DNA of 64,000 nt, from contig NZ_CP036268.1 of NCBI RefSeq assembly GCF_007744515.1, positions 347,696 through 411,695 on the forward strand. The letters run 5' to 3'. The position numbers and the translations under genes are program-made. The first letter of the stretch is position 1. Each line of letters opens with the position of its first letter. The notes below the pieces were generated by a model, which saw only the letters and a program-made list of their open reading frames with translations, had not been told where the DNA came from and ran no database searches. Origin of the DNA: Stratiformator vulcanicus (GTDB lineage Bacteria > Planctomycetota > Planctomycetia > Planctomycetales > Planctomycetaceae). This document shows, piece by piece, positions 12,101 through 19,191 of this stretch.

Positions 12101-14901
12101 CGGTGAACGATACGCCGGTCGTCTCCGGGCCGGGTGGCGCATTAAACGCTACCGAGCAGGTCGGGCGGAGCATTCACGGGACTGGCTTTGGCGTTAGCGA
12201 TGTTGATGCGGCCTCCGGCACGGCGACGGCAACCTTTACGGTCGGTGAAGGCATTTTCTCGATCACCGCGGGAGACTCCGGTGTTTCCGTCGGCGGTGAC
12301 AACGGGACGGGGACGGTGACTTTCACCGGATCGGTCGCGCAATTAGATGCCCTCTTAACGGGGGCCTCAACCGGTACGATTACCTACACAAACACCAGCG
12401 ACACGCCGAGCGCCTCCACAACACTTGTCCTAACCGTAAATGACGGCGGCAACACCGGAGCCGATCCCGGCCTAACCGCCGATGCGGCGAGTGAAGAAGA
12501 TTCCGCAAGCGTCACCTTGAATATCACTGCCGTCAATGACAATCCGATGAATGCCGGTTCTCTTCCGGCAAGCATTGCGGTGACCGAAGATATCTCCAGC
12601 GATGTGGACCTATCGCTGATCGACCTATCGGATGTCGATGCCGCCGGTGGCAGTCTCACGTTGACGCTCGGCACATCAACGGGCGGGTTGCTCTCAGCAA
12701 CTTCGGCTGGCGGCGTTCTTGTTGGTGGAAGCGGGAGTGATTCGCTGACCCTCACCGGAACGCAAGCAAATCTTAATAGCTTTCTAAATGTCGCAAGCAA
12801 CGTGCGATACCTGCACGGCACGCCCGGCACCAACGGGGTTAATGCGGACACGATTGAAGTCGAGGTGTCCGATAACGGCAATACGGGCGGCGGCGGGGGA
12901 GGCACTCTGCTGTTCGGCACCGTTAATGTCAATATCGGTGCTGTGAATGATGCCCCGGTCAACACAATTCCCGGAACTCAGGTCGTCGGAGAGGAGACTC
13001 CGACGGCGATCAGCGGCGTTTCCGTTGCGGACGTCGACGCCGGAAGCGGGGCCCTATCAACAAGGCTTCAAGTCAGCAGCGGCGTCTTAAACATCTCACT
13101 CTCAGGAAGCGCCACGATCTCGTCCGGCAGCAATGGTTCGAGTGATTTGACGGTCTCCGGAAATCTCACGGATATTAACAATACTCTTTCAAGCCTTACT
13201 TATACAGGAAATGCCGACATCACTGGAGCCGCCGCCGATATGCTTACCGTTTCAACCAACGACGGGGGTAACACTGGTAGCGGCGGAGTTATGAGTGACG
13301 TCGATTCCGTGCAAATCAACATCACACCCGTCAATGACACGCCGGTCGTGACGGGCCCCGGAAGTGCTCTGAATGCGATCGAACAGGTGGGGCTGTCGCT
13401 CGAAGGCAAAGGCTTCGGCGTCAGCGACGTCGACGCTGCTTCCGGTGAGGCGATCGCAACATTCGCCGTGGGTGAAGGGGTAATCTCAATTGAAACGGGC
13501 AACTCCGGTGTCGCGGTCATCGGGGGCAACGGGACCGGATCGGTGCTGTTCTCCGGCACGGTTTCGCAATTAAATGCGTTATTGACCGGCGGAACGACGG
13601 GCACGATCATCTATACAAACCCGAGCGATACGCCGGGCATTTCGACAACGGTGACTCTAACGGTTAATGATCGCGGCAATACAGGCAGCGACCCCGGACT
13701 CACGGGCGGCGCTTCCAGCGAACAGGACTCTGCTTCGGCCGAAATCAATATTACAGCCGTCAATGACGAACCGACGATCACCGGGCCTCTTAGCGTCAGT
13801 GTCGGCGAGAGCGAAGCGTTCATGTTCTCGAAGGCACAAGGGAATCAGATCGTCATTTTCGATCCTGATGTTGGAGCGGGAACCCTTAGCGTTACGCTAA
13901 GAGCGGTAGATGGGACGCTCACACTGGCAAGCACCTCCGGTCTAACTCTCTTCATCGGTGATGGGGCACAGGATTCGATGATTCGGATGACCGGATCGCT
14001 GGCCGCAATCAACAATGCCTTGAACGGGTTGACTTATTATCCATCGAACCTCCTCGGGGGGAGTGACCTTCTCACGATTTCAGTGAGCGATGGTGCGGGA
14101 GAAGGGCCGGCAATCAATTCGGCTCAGCTTTCTATTGAAGTTCAAATTCCGAATACGACTGATCCGCTTCTATTTGAAGAGCGTACTCCCGTCGAACTTG
14201 AAGACGAGAATATCGCGGAGGATGAAGAAGAACTCGACTTTGAAGCGGTGCCGCAGACTTCGGACGCAAATCAGGACAGCTTAAGTGCGCTGGAAGACCG
14301 AGTGCGGGCACGCAATGAGGTCGAGAAGCGGTTCGAAGACCAACGCCGGGACGAACCGAACAATACCCGAGTTCGTGGTCCGGTCTTCACCGAAGTTGAA
14401 GTCAATTTGACGTTGGAAGACGGGGTGGCTCCCGAGAAGTTCGATCGCTCTCAAGACGAAGTCCTCAACGAGATCGGTCAGGCTATTCAGCAGCGTCAGA
14501 CCGCCGAGTTAGACCTCGAAAGCGATCTTCGCGAGTTAGGCCAACAATTGGATCACGTCCATGAGAACCTGCTCACCGAAATTACGTTTCAGTCTCTCAT
14601 TGTCGGCTCCGTGACGACGGCCAGCATCAGTCTGACCGTCGGTTATGCGATCTGGGCGACCCGGGCCGGAGTTCTCTTCGCGTCGATGCTTTCATCCCTT
14701 CCGGCGTGGCAGTCATTTGATCCGTTGCCGGTCCTCGGCGGCGCCGCTGATCCTGGCCGCCGAGAAGGTTCTGAATCTTTGTTGAACATGGTGAATTCTG
14801 GTACTTCGGCTCCGCGAGAGATAAAGGCTGACCTGACACCTCCGAATGCTGATCGGGCCGGAAACAGTCCGACCGGACCAGTGACGGGAGGCAACGGATG
14901 A
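1..14901 (+). CDS. Giant cadherin-like repeat surface protein, 5' end open
   Basis: The frame is open from base 1, so the true start lies outside; the first internal starts are GTG 37 and ATG 40. Numbering from GTG 37, residues 1-40 resemble an MtaB/MiaB N-terminus, not a surface protein. Residues about 45-135 look like Trp-rich propeller-type sequence. About 450-865 are cadherin-like repeats, 868-1078 a LamG/concanavalin-like domain, and 1083-1435 and 1438-1906 two parallel beta-helix regions that open with SLRQAI and SLREAI signatures. More Ig/cadherin modules follow, then a long repeat array at about 2735-4025 and further modules to about 4700. The tail has an acidic, coiled-coil-prone stretch and a hydrophobic segment near 4850-4880, suggesting C-terminal membrane anchoring. 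No signal peptide is visible, as expected if the real N-terminus is missing. An adhesive or structural cell-surface role is inferred from the domains only. The 3' end overlaps the next gene by 4 bp. Confidence 0.85.
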   Translation, partial: KLARQNAGTKTVVMGCYATRDPEAVAQLPGVFEVVTDKRELPDVFERLGIGDLLATYAEGSNNEVRYRTWTSGGGWSSESLGPNPGSMSSMTLSSDPGGDQLMLAVLEDNGDVHFVEWDGGAWGDREELESNATSTQLQPYLFVYDQGVELDTAGSSFWFSTDGDENNPGTDGVNSISKGGVLRFGDPDLNLEPNGGTTDGTFSHVFDLDDFADDGDANINGLHYVSRDITIGSGGNTFDLQTGDILFSTKDDEDVTGNNTLAFTKDEIILFRPDTVGDFGSGTFTLLVDDLSLITGENETRGLSLVETDTVVGDATLTAGSFLVSTNGGAAEKDVRLLTLTGVGAGSTSGSIDTLIEGDDIDQGEKIYGIELIESGITLGGTTLSGGQILLTIEKSDSSVGDNAILVGDHDVFALTVSNTTLVSGVGNTAADATLIVDGDDVGLDSGSEKLDALALVSTNQPPVIDLPGGSLAFSEGDGPSIIDATATLSDPDSVDFDTGTLTVDFAANGTSNDRLSINNEGTGFGQIGVSGSDVTYSGTVIGTFAGGTDGSTPLVITLDSDADQAAAQALVRNITFDNVSNTPDTTARTVRFLMADGDGAVSQAVTTTINVTPVNDAPVNTVPGTQTVSEEFTTIISGISVSDVDAGGGTLTTRLQVSSGVLNVTFSGSATISAGAVGTDDLTISGSLADLNNTLSTLTYTGNTEVTGTAADTLTVTTNDGGNTGSGGAQIDVDTVQIDITAVNDPPVLTMPGTQTVNEETSTAINGISVSDADAGSSDITARLQVSSGVLNVTLSGGTTIDSGADGTDDVTLRGSVTDINATLASLTYTGGTDVTGTAADTLTVTVNDQGNTGSGGAQLDIETVQIDITAKSSDITTGLVGHYEFDEGSGSNASDSTGNQDGTLSTNDAPQWEGSEAVGTEAIEFDGDSTNQNSYVEIADNAAQDFGSGEFSVAFWYQADANPTEIGHVIGDFYTSGDSGFAVWAYTSGSFQVIVSDGSAFAGPLDGEFDGEWHHVAIVQTASEIVAYHDGVEQNRWNHSPVAVDSSNDLRIGAVSETERDFDGAVDDVRLYNRVLWAEDVQELYLMNPSETTVTNTNDSGAGSLRQAIINANANPGADVIDFHIPGSGSHVIYLDSALPLITDEVTIDATTEADFLPGGVIVTIDGTSAGGSADGLNFNTGSDGSALYGLGIQNFDNPAVRVADTSDITIGGVDAGNQIINNEDWGILIAWGASDVDVIGNAIGTDFSGTAVLGNGEGITVGNANDITVGGLNVGEGNFIAHNADAGIDILSSAGNDITILGNAIWGNANLGIDIGSDGVSSNDSGDGDGGPNGTQNFPVLSAAVTNDGSTIEISGSLNSNASTDYRIEFFASAAGDGTGHGEGRTYLGYTDVSTDGSGDATFNVGLSADVSPGEVITATATVDNGSGDYGDTSEFASNVTATIAGVITVTTTSDVSDGDTSSIAALLGNRGADGLISLREAILAANSTTNGATPDEIRFDIAGSGPHTIAIDNASVLPVITDEVIIDGWSEPDFAGTPVIELDGSATTGGIIGLRVDGADSVIRGLVIHSFAYTGVRVDASGTTWHGNFIGTDVTGTLDRGNGYEGMEVTAAADNTQIGGTGANEGNIISGNSYTGLSIAADNVVVEGNRIGVNLAGDAVISNDYKGIDVYGNSVTIGGAVAAAANVIGGSNQNAISLGGGSGHVVQGNFIGTDPTGTINLGNNGHGIGVSNNTTATLIGGTGAGEGNTIAFNDDDGIYVTSNLTSGVSILGNAIYGNNELAIDLFANGVNPNDLGDGDTGPNGLQNYPVLATAMTDGGSTVDLTGSLNSTASTDFRIEFFASAAGDGSGHGEAERYLGFVNVTTDASGNASFNTSLAASVAVGEVLTASATVDLGSGNYGDTSELAANVTATSSSNVAPTITDLAGDTLNFAEDDGPSPVDQGGDAQITDADSSDFGGGQLSVSIVAGAVPGEDELGILDLGMGAGQVGVSGSNVYYGGTLVGTLAGGTGGTPLTVAFNSMASPAAATAILQNVTYNNNDSATPTSGARTLRFVVEDGDGGTSADYDATVNVAAHNDAPVLTVPGTQSVAEETAAGITGISVSDVDASGGQITTRLQVGSGVLNVTTWGGATISAGSNGTNDLTILGTIADVNQTLASLSYTGGTDVTGTDADTLTVTVDDQGNFGAGGARQDVETVQIDIVNVNDAPSGSDSTVTTDEETDYVFSASDFGFSDTDGDALAGVVISTLPANGTLYLDADADGQVDAGEAVVATDEVSVADLTAGQLKFKPAANGNGVGYDAFTFRVRDDGGTAGGGVDIAPSAATMTIDVNPIDDPPNLAFGEGNKTYAENAAPTILDGSLTVADPDGLDFDGGRLVVSVSSGGSGDDRIGMVAGGSVTINSGLREIYHGGTLVGTWTGSGAPFEVTFNANADVGIVQDVARQVGFWNNSDDPSTAVRNVQFRVFDAEGNSSNVVSKTVSVAASNDAPEVDLDANDSNSPGLDYAADFTHGAGPVAITDVDALIDDVDGVIQTLTVEISNLQDGVDEVLGWTLPGTISSSYQASLGRVVFTNGGSATNADFEDLLRSLSYDNAASLPDVTARTITIVANDGVADSLTATATVTFAGDATPPSVVANGGQTVTEGQTVGIGSADLEYADTQGPAATRYSVTSTPADGRLEFTDNPGVAVTSFTQADINSARLQYVHDGSEFTSDSFAFQVDDGLGNVTAIQAFNLVVSPVNDAPVLTMSGTQTVNEEMPTSLSGISVSDADAGGSDITARLQVSSGVLNVTLAGGTTIDSGADGTDDVTLRGSVTDINATLASLTYTGGTDVTGTAADTLTVTVNDQGNTGSGGAQSDVDTVQIDITAVNDAPVNTVPGTQSVVEETTTAISGISVNDVDAGGGSASTRLQVVDGVLSVTLSGSATISAGGNGSNDLTITGNLTDLNSTLATLTYTGNTDVTGTAADTLTVTTNDGGNTGSGGAQSDIDTVQIDITAVNDAPVNAVPGTQIVDEETTTAISGISVSDVDAGTGTVSTRLQVGSGVLNVSLSGGATISSGSNGSGDLTISGNLTDLNAVLASLTYTGNADVTGTAADTLTVTTNDGGNTGSGGALSDVDAVQINISAVNDTPVNTVPGTQTVVEEATTPISGISIADVDAGSGTLMTRLQVGNGILNVTLSGSATITAGADGTGDLTISGSLTDLNNTLSSLTYTGNADIVGTAADTLTVTTNDGGNTGSGGAQSDVDAVQINITAVNDAPVNTVPGTQAVAEETATSISGISVADVDAASGTLTTQLQVSNGTLNVSLSGSATISAGSNGSNDLTISGSLADLNATLASLIYTGNVDVVGTAADTLTVTTNDGGNSGSGGALSDVDTVQIDVTTVNDAPVNTVPGTQSVAEETTTAISGISVSDVDAGGGALSTRLQVGSGILNITLSGGATISSGSNGSNDLTISGNLTDLNNTLASLTYTGNTDVTGTAADTLTVTTNDGGNTGSGGAQSDVDSVQININAINDAPVNTVPGTQAVAEETTTTISGISVSDVDAGGGTLNTRLQVSNGILNVTLSGSATITAGADGTGDLTIAGNLADLNATLGSLTYTGDINVVGAAADSLTVTTTDGGNTGTGGVLSDADTVQIDITAVNDAPDNTVPGTQTIAEETSTAISGISVTDVDAGSGSLTTRLQVSSGVLNITLSGSATISAGANGSGDLTISGSLADLNATLASLTYTGNTDVTGTAADTLTVTTNDGGNTGSGVAQSDVDAVQIDITAVNDAPVNTVPGTQTVTEETSTAISGISVNDIDAGSGTLTTRLQVSNGVLNVTLSGSATISAGSDGSGDLTISGGLVDLNNTLATLTYTGNTDVVGTAADTLTVTTNDGGNTGSGGALSDVDTVQVDITAINDAPVNTVPGTQTVAEETATAISGISVSDVDAGSGALTTRLQVSSGVLNVTLSGSATISAGADGTGDLTISGSLADLNNTLAALTYTGSTDVYGTAADTLTMTTNDGGNTGSGGAQSDVDTVQIDITAVNDTPVVSGPGGALNATEQVGRSIHGTGFGVSDVDAASGTATATFTVGEGIFSITAGDSGVSVGGDNGTGTVTFTGSVAQLDALLTGASTGTITYTNTSDTPSASTTLVLTVNDGGNTGADPGLTADAASEEDSASVTLNITAVNDNPMNAGSLPASIAVTEDISSDVDLSLIDLSDVDAAGGSLTLTLGTSTGGLLSATSAGGVLVGGSGSDSLTLTGTQANLNSFLNVASNVRYLHGTPGTNGVNADTIEVEVSDNGNTGGGGGGTLLFGTVNVNIGAVNDAPVNTIPGTQVVGEETPTAISGVSVADVDAGSGALSTRLQVSSGVLNISLSGSATISSGSNGSSDLTVSGNLTDINNTLSSLTYTGNADITGAAADMLTVSTNDGGNTGSGGVMSDVDSVQINITPVNDTPVVTGPGSALNAIEQVGLSLEGKGFGVSDVDAASGEAIATFAVGEGVISIETGNSGVAVIGGNGTGSVLFSGTVSQLNALLTGGTTGTIIYTNPSDTPGISTTVTLTVNDRGNTGSDPGLTGGASSEQDSASAEINITAVNDEPTITGPLSVSVGESEAFMFSKAQGNQIVIFDPDVGAGTLSVTLRAVDGTLTLASTSGLTLFIGDGAQDSMIRMTGSLAAINNALNGLTYYPSNLLGGSDLLTISVSDGAGEGPAINSAQLSIEVQIPNTTDPLLFEERTPVELEDENIAEDEEELDFEAVPQTSDANQDSLSALEDRVRARNEVEKRFEDQRRDEPNNTRVRGPVFTEVEVNLTLEDGVAPEKFDRSQDEVLNEIGQAIQQRQTAELDLESDLRELGQQLDHVHENLLTEITFQSLIVGSVTTASISLTVGYAIWATRAGVLFASMLSSLPAWQSFDPLPVLGGAADPGRREGSESLLNMVNSGTSAPREIKADLTPPNADRAGNSPTGPVTGGNG
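2236..2610 (+). repeat. Cadherin-like repeat nearly identical to the copy at 8236-8580
   Basis: This repeat and the one at 8236-8580 share long, almost identical DNA: about 200 bases from the codons for VLNVTL to those for GNTGSGGA differ at only a few positions. Other repeats in the gene are clearly more diverged at DNA level. The pair brackets the LamG and beta-helix part of the gene, consistent with recent duplication or gene conversion. Confidence 0.8.
8236..12110 (+). repeat. Tandem array of ten cadherin-like repeats, period about 387 bp
   Basis: Ten consecutive units begin near 8236, 8626, 9010, 9400, 9785, 10170, 10560, 10945, 11335 and 11720. Each starts with a variant of NDAPVNTVPGTQ, continues with ISGISVSDVDAG, and ends with TLTVTTNDGGNTGSGGA followed by DTVQIDITAVN. 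The Asp/Asn-rich DxDAG and NDxP motifs fit Ca-binding cadherin-like folds. Related single copies sit at about 1849, 2236, 6244 and 12945. Units differ mostly by synonymous changes. Confidence 0.9.
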
Positions 14902-17312
14902 AACGCAGTTCAGCAACAATTCGAATTTGCCTCGGCTTAACCGCCATGACAGTGAGCATCGTGATGCTGGCTGTTATCATCGGGCTGGTTCCTGACGGCA
15001 CGCAGGAGATTTTGCATCGGCGAGCTACTCTCTGCGAGACCATTGCCATTAAGAGCACAATTCTTGTCCGGCACGATGATACGGAAGGCATTAAGGCTGG
15101 ATTAAAAGCGATTCTCGCCCGCAACCCCGATATGCTGTCGGCCGGTATTCGTCATGCGGACGGGACCCTGCTGGTCGAAGCGGGGCCGCACTCCGCTTAC
15201 TGGATGGATGCCAAAGCAGATCCGACATCGGGCACCCACATGTCGGTGCCGATTCACTCGGGAGGAGCAGAGTGGGGTGATCTCGAAGCCCGATTCGCCC
15301 CCGTCACGAAATCAGGAGGAATCCTCGGCCACGGAGGACGACTCGGTCTGTTCGTTGGTGCGTTGTGCTTTGTGGCGAACTTCTTTTACTTGCGACGCGT
15401 GCTGAAACACCTCGACCCGTCAAGGGCAGTCCCTGACCGGGTTCGAGATGCGTTAAATACATTGGCTGAAGGCGTCGTTGTTATCGATTCTGAAGAACGT
15501 ATCATGTTGGCGAATGAATCATTCAGTCGGGCGTTCGGACTCGGCATTGACAATCTCGTGGGCTGCACGTTGTCAATGCTTTCTTGGACGAAAAAAAACG
15601 ACCGCCAACCTTTGACGAAATCACCCTGGAGTGATTCCCTTAAGAACGGTACGAAGACCACCGGAGATGTTCTGGAGATGACTTCTCAGGAGGGAGAGGT
15701 CCGTACCCTCTTGGTAAATTGCGCGCCGATCTTTAGTGGCAATGGAACAACTCAAGGGGTCTTGGCAAGTTTTGACGACATTACGCCCCTTGAAAAGAAG
15801 AAGGCGGAGCTTCGTCAAATGCTCCTGCTTCTGCAGAAATCCAGCGATGAGATTAAGGTGCAGAATGAAGAGTTGGAACGGCTGGCCAATGTCGATCCGT
15901 TGACATCATGCCTTAACAGGCGATCTTTCTTTGAGCGATTCGCGAAGCTGTGGAAAATAGCAGAAACGTCCGACGGCTGCATCGCCTGCATTATGCTCGA
16001 TATCGATCACTTTAAATCGGTGAACGATAACCACGGTCATGCCGTGGGCGACGAGGTCATTAAATCACTCGCAGGGATCGTACATTCAACGATTGGAAAG
16101 CACGATCTCGCCTGTCGTTACGGCGGTGAGGAATTCTGTATTGTGATGCCGAATGCGGGAACGGCGGCGGCTGCTGATCTGGCGGAGCGAATCCGCTTTC
16201 AGGTGGAGAACACGTCAGTCGAAGGATTAACGATCACATCCAGTTTCGGCGTCGCCTCGCTGGAAATGTCGGTTCCCGATCCCGAGGCACTGGTCGACCT
16301 GGCTGATCAAGCTCTATATGCCGCAAAGAAGAGCGGGCGGAATCGAGTTGTCACCGCAGACAATATTGCGACGGTTTCCGTTCAAAGTGAAGATGCTGAT
16401 CCGCGGTCGGAGGCTGGCGATCAAGCCTCCGCGTCCATTCCATTCGATGCCGTGACCGCGCTATTCTCCGCCCTTGCCTATCGTGATCACGGCACCGCCG
16501 AACACAGCCGACGAGTTGCCGATCTCGCTGTCGCTTTAAGTGACGGCCTGATGTCAAGCCGCGAGCGTTATATCCTTGAAGTGGCTGCACTTCTGCATGA
16601 TATCGGAAAGATCGGGGTTCCCGACGCGATTCTGTTGAAGCCGGGGCCGCTCACGTCTGACGAATGGGAATTAATGCGTGCCCACGATCGGATTGGAACG
16701 CAAATTATCGCCACTTCGTTCAAATGTGAGCCGCTCAAAGAGATCGTTCGCACGCACCACGCGTTTTATGGAGATGTCGATCGACAGCCCGGGCTTCCGG
16801 TTGGAACAGACATCCCGCTTGGAGCGAGGATCCTTACAATCTGTGATTCCTATGATGCGATCGTTTCCGACCGTGTCTATCGCAAGGCACGCAGCCGCGA
16901 AGAGGCGTTTCAAGAGCTTCGGCGTTGTGCCGGGTCTCAATTTGACCCTGTGCTTGTGGAGCGCTTAATTGAAGTGCTGACAGCGGCGTCACCGTCCGGA
17001 GAATGTGACGCGCGCACGGCAGCTTCCAGCGAAGCGATTGGCATGGCCAGGCAGGTGGCTCCGTTAATGACCGCCGTGAAAGACAGCGATCTGGAAGGAG
17101 TAAGAACGTTTGCCGAGCAGGTCGGATCGTTCGCCAATAAAGAGGGCATGACTGCACTGGCAGATCGAGCGGTGAAGTTGGAGGCGAGCCTCGGGGCCGA
17201 CTCAGACCTTCTTGAGATGCTCGGCACCGCTCACGAACTTCTGGACCTGTGTAAGACAACCCAACGCAATTGTCTCGACGCGACACGTGAAACGGCGGAT
17301 GTCGTAGAGTAA
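14898..17312 (+). CDS. Membrane PAS-GGDEF-HD signalling protein (diguanylate cyclase)
   Basis: 804 aa. The start ATG overlaps the stop of the giant gene (ATGA), so the two are probably translationally coupled. An N-terminal TM helix (about residues 10-32) and a second near 150-168 flank an extracytoplasmic sensing segment. A PAS-like domain spans about 185-300. A GGDEF domain at about 330-490 has an intact RYGGEEF motif near residue 408 and the DIDHFKSVND metal-site motif, so cyclic-di-GMP synthesis is expected. An HD domain follows at about 515-690 with LLHDIGKIGVPD, but the usual GYP segment after HH reads QPGLP, so phosphodiesterase activity is uncertain. The last 90 residues resemble an HPt helical bundle without the phosphorylatable His. 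Inference: it couples cyclic-di-GMP signalling to the surface protein upstream. Confidence 0.9.
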   Translation: MKRSSATIRICLGLTAMTVSIVMLAVIIGLVPDGTQEILHRRATLCETIAIKSTILVRHDDTEGIKAGLKAILARNPDMLSAGIRHADGTLLVEAGPHSAYWMDAKADPTSGTHMSVPIHSGGAEWGDLEARFAPVTKSGGILGHGGRLGLFVGALCFVANFFYLRRVLKHLDPSRAVPDRVRDALNTLAEGVVVIDSEERIMLANESFSRAFGLGIDNLVGCTLSMLSWTKKNDRQPLTKSPWSDSLKNGTKTTGDVLEMTSQEGEVRTLLVNCAPIFSGNGTTQGVLASFDDITPLEKKKAELRQMLLLLQKSSDEIKVQNEELERLANVDPLTSCLNRRSFFERFAKLWKIAETSDGCIACIMLDIDHFKSVNDNHGHAVGDEVIKSLAGIVHSTIGKHDLACRYGGEEFCIVMPNAGTAAAADLAERIRFQVENTSVEGLTITSSFGVASLEMSVPDPEALVDLADQALYAAKKSGRNRVVTADNIATVSVQSEDADPRSEAGDQASASIPFDAVTALFSALAYRDHGTAEHSRRVADLAVALSDGLMSSRERYILEVAALLHDIGKIGVPDAILLKPGPLTSDEWELMRAHDRIGTQIIATSFKCEPLKEIVRTHHAFYGDVDRQPGLPVGTDIPLGARILTICDSYDAIVSDRVYRKARSREEAFQELRRCAGSQFDPVLVERLIEVLTAASPSGECDARTAASSEAIGMARQVAPLMTAVKDSDLEGVRTFAEQVGSFANKEGMTALADRAVKLEASLGADSDLLEMLGTAHELLDLCKTTQRNCLDATRETADVVE

Positions 17313-17515
17313 GCCGAGAAATTGGTTCCTTAGGAGCAGTTGCCTTAGCCTCGGCGTCATGTTTGTTGGGCGTGTCGTCCGTCCTATCAACGGGAGAACC
17401 GTTGTAATTGATACTCTCGCGCCTCCGGCGCTCGCTGCGGCGGAAACGTCTCCGACAGGCCTGTCGATTTCTGTCAACATCCACGCCGTCAGCTATTAAT
17501 TAACTACAGAACTTC

Positions 17516-17539
17516 AATTGTCGTCTTTAGGCGACAATT
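17516..17539. promoter_or_regulatory. Inverted repeat upstream of the acyl-AMP ligase
   Basis: AATTGTCG (17516-17523) and CGACAATT (17532-17539) form a perfect 8-bp stem around an 8-base spacer, followed by one T after the stem. It lies 33 bp before the ligase start. It could be an operator, a leader hairpin or a weak terminator for the signalling gene upstream. Confidence 0.4.
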
Positions 17540-17571
17540 TCCAGCCGGTTTAGACCTCCGCGGAGCAACCT

Positions 17572-19191
17572 ATGGATTTCCTCGTCCATCACATGCTGCG
17601 GGCAAGCGCTGCGCGTCACGCGGAGAAGGAAGCGCTGGTCCACGAGTCGCAGCGGCTCTCGTTTGCCGAGTTGAAGACGCGTGTGGACCGCCTTGCCTCA
17701 TTGCTCGCGGCTGCGTCGCTTCAACCGGGCGATCGAGTCGCGATCGCCTTAGAGCCGTCGGTCGAACAGGTTGTCGCTATTTTTGCGGTTTCTCAGGCAC
17801 AAGGGGTCTTCGTTCCGATTCACCACAGCCTGAAGGCGGAACAGGTTTCCCATATCATTAATGACTGCGGTGCAACGGCACTCATCACATGTGCAGAGCG
17901 CCTTGTCGACCTTGAAGACGTCATCCGCGATGCTTCGTCCTTAAAGTTTGTGGTGAGCGACGATCCGGTTGCGGCTACCGATCTGCCGTGCCCGGTCGTT
18001 GATGGTTCGGCGAGTCAGGCATGCTCTGCTCTTGACGTCCCAACGGACCGGGTTAATGAGCGAGACTTGGCAGCCATTCTTTATACTTCCGGATCGACCG
18101 GCAAACCCAAGGGGGTCATGCTGAGTCACGCCAACGTCATGGCCGGTGCGAGCATTGTCTCAGAATACCTTTCCATCGAGGCACAAGATCGAATCCTCGC
18201 AGTCCTGCCGTTCAGCTTTGATGCCGGACTCAATCAATTGACGACTGCCGTTCAGCAAGGCGCGACGCTCGTATTAAAGTCGTTCCGATTTGCACGCGAG
18301 ATTGTCAAGACGCTCGAGAGCGAGCAGATCACCGGACTAGCGGGAGTGCCGCCCGTTTGGAATCTGTTAGTTCAACGAAGTTCGCGGCTCGCCGAGACGA
18401 GCCTGCCGCGGCTTCGCTATATCACGAATACCGGCGGAGCTCTTTCGCAAACCACTTTGGCTGAACTGCGTCAATCGCTTCCTGACTTGGACATCTTTTT
18501 AATGTACGGTCTGACGGAAGCCTTTCGATCCACCTATTTGCCTCCTTCAGAGCTCGACCGGCGTCCCTCTTCAATGGGGCGTGCGATCCCGAACACAACG
18601 ATCTATGTCCTTCGAGACGACGGTCGCGAGTGCGGTCCCGGCGAGACCGGGGAACTGGTCCATCACGGTCCCACCGTTTCACTCGGCTATTGGGGCCATC
18701 CCGAATTGACGGCCCAAGTTCTTCGCCCGCACCCCTTTGCACACCCCGGAATGAGTGACGGAACGAAGGTCTGCTATTCGGGGGACCTTGTGAAGAAAGA
18801 CGAAGAGGGATTTCTTTACTTTGTCAGCCGACGTGACAATCAAATTAAGACCTCTGGCTTCCGTGTCAGTCCCAGTGAGGTTGAGGAAGCGATCTTTCAA
18901 TCGGGGTTCGTGACGGAAGCTGCCGTCGTGGGACTTCCGGACGAGATGCTCGGGCAACGGATTGCGGCCTTCGTCGTTCTTAACGGTCAAGACGGATCGG
19001 CTGCCGATCAGATTAGATCTTTCTGCGCAGACCGCCTACCCCGGCACATGGTGCCCGCCTCCGTTGAGGTGATGCCGTCGTTACCAAAAACAGCGTCCGG
19101 CAAAATTAATTATCCCGCCATCCGGCAAATCGGTCTTGGTTCTGAGGCGACTGATCTTGACCGTTCCAAAAACGCGAAGGCAGGTGTGTGA
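17572..19191 (+). CDS. AMP-dependent acyl/aminoacyl ligase (exosortase-associated type)
   Basis: 539 aa member of the adenylate-forming superfamily. It activates a carboxylate with ATP and passes it to CoA or a carrier-protein thiol. Visible core motifs are the P-loop YTSGSTGKPKG (from about residue 171), YGLTE, YSGDL with the following RRDNQIKTSGFRVSP, and PKTASGKI with catalytic Lys511. Its stop overlaps the start of the PLP decarboxylase, and a free-standing ACP is encoded on the opposite strand at 21742-22002. The layout matches the ligase/decarboxylase pair described next to exosortase A systems, so an ACP-loaded amino acid or acyl group is a plausible product. The substrate cannot be read from the sequence. 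The start has no strong Shine-Dalgarno. Confidence 0.88.
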   Translation: MDFLVHHMLRASAARHAEKEALVHESQRLSFAELKTRVDRLASLLAAASLQPGDRVAIALEPSVEQVVAIFAVSQAQGVFVPIHHSLKAEQVSHIINDCGATALITCAERLVDLEDVIRDASSLKFVVSDDPVAATDLPCPVVDGSASQACSALDVPTDRVNERDLAAILYTSGSTGKPKGVMLSHANVMAGASIVSEYLSIEAQDRILAVLPFSFDAGLNQLTTAVQQGATLVLKSFRFAREIVKTLESEQITGLAGVPPVWNLLVQRSSRLAETSLPRLRYITNTGGALSQTTLAELRQSLPDLDIFLMYGLTEAFRSTYLPPSELDRRPSSMGRAIPNTTIYVLRDDGRECGPGETGELVHHGPTVSLGYWGHPELTAQVLRPHPFAHPGMSDGTKVCYSGDLVKKDEEGFLYFVSRRDNQIKTSGFRVSPSEVEEAIFQSGFVTEAAVVGLPDEMLGQRIAAFVVLNGQDGSAADQIRSFCADRLPRHMVPASVEVMPSLPKTASGKINYPAIRQIGLGSEATDLDRSKNAKAGV

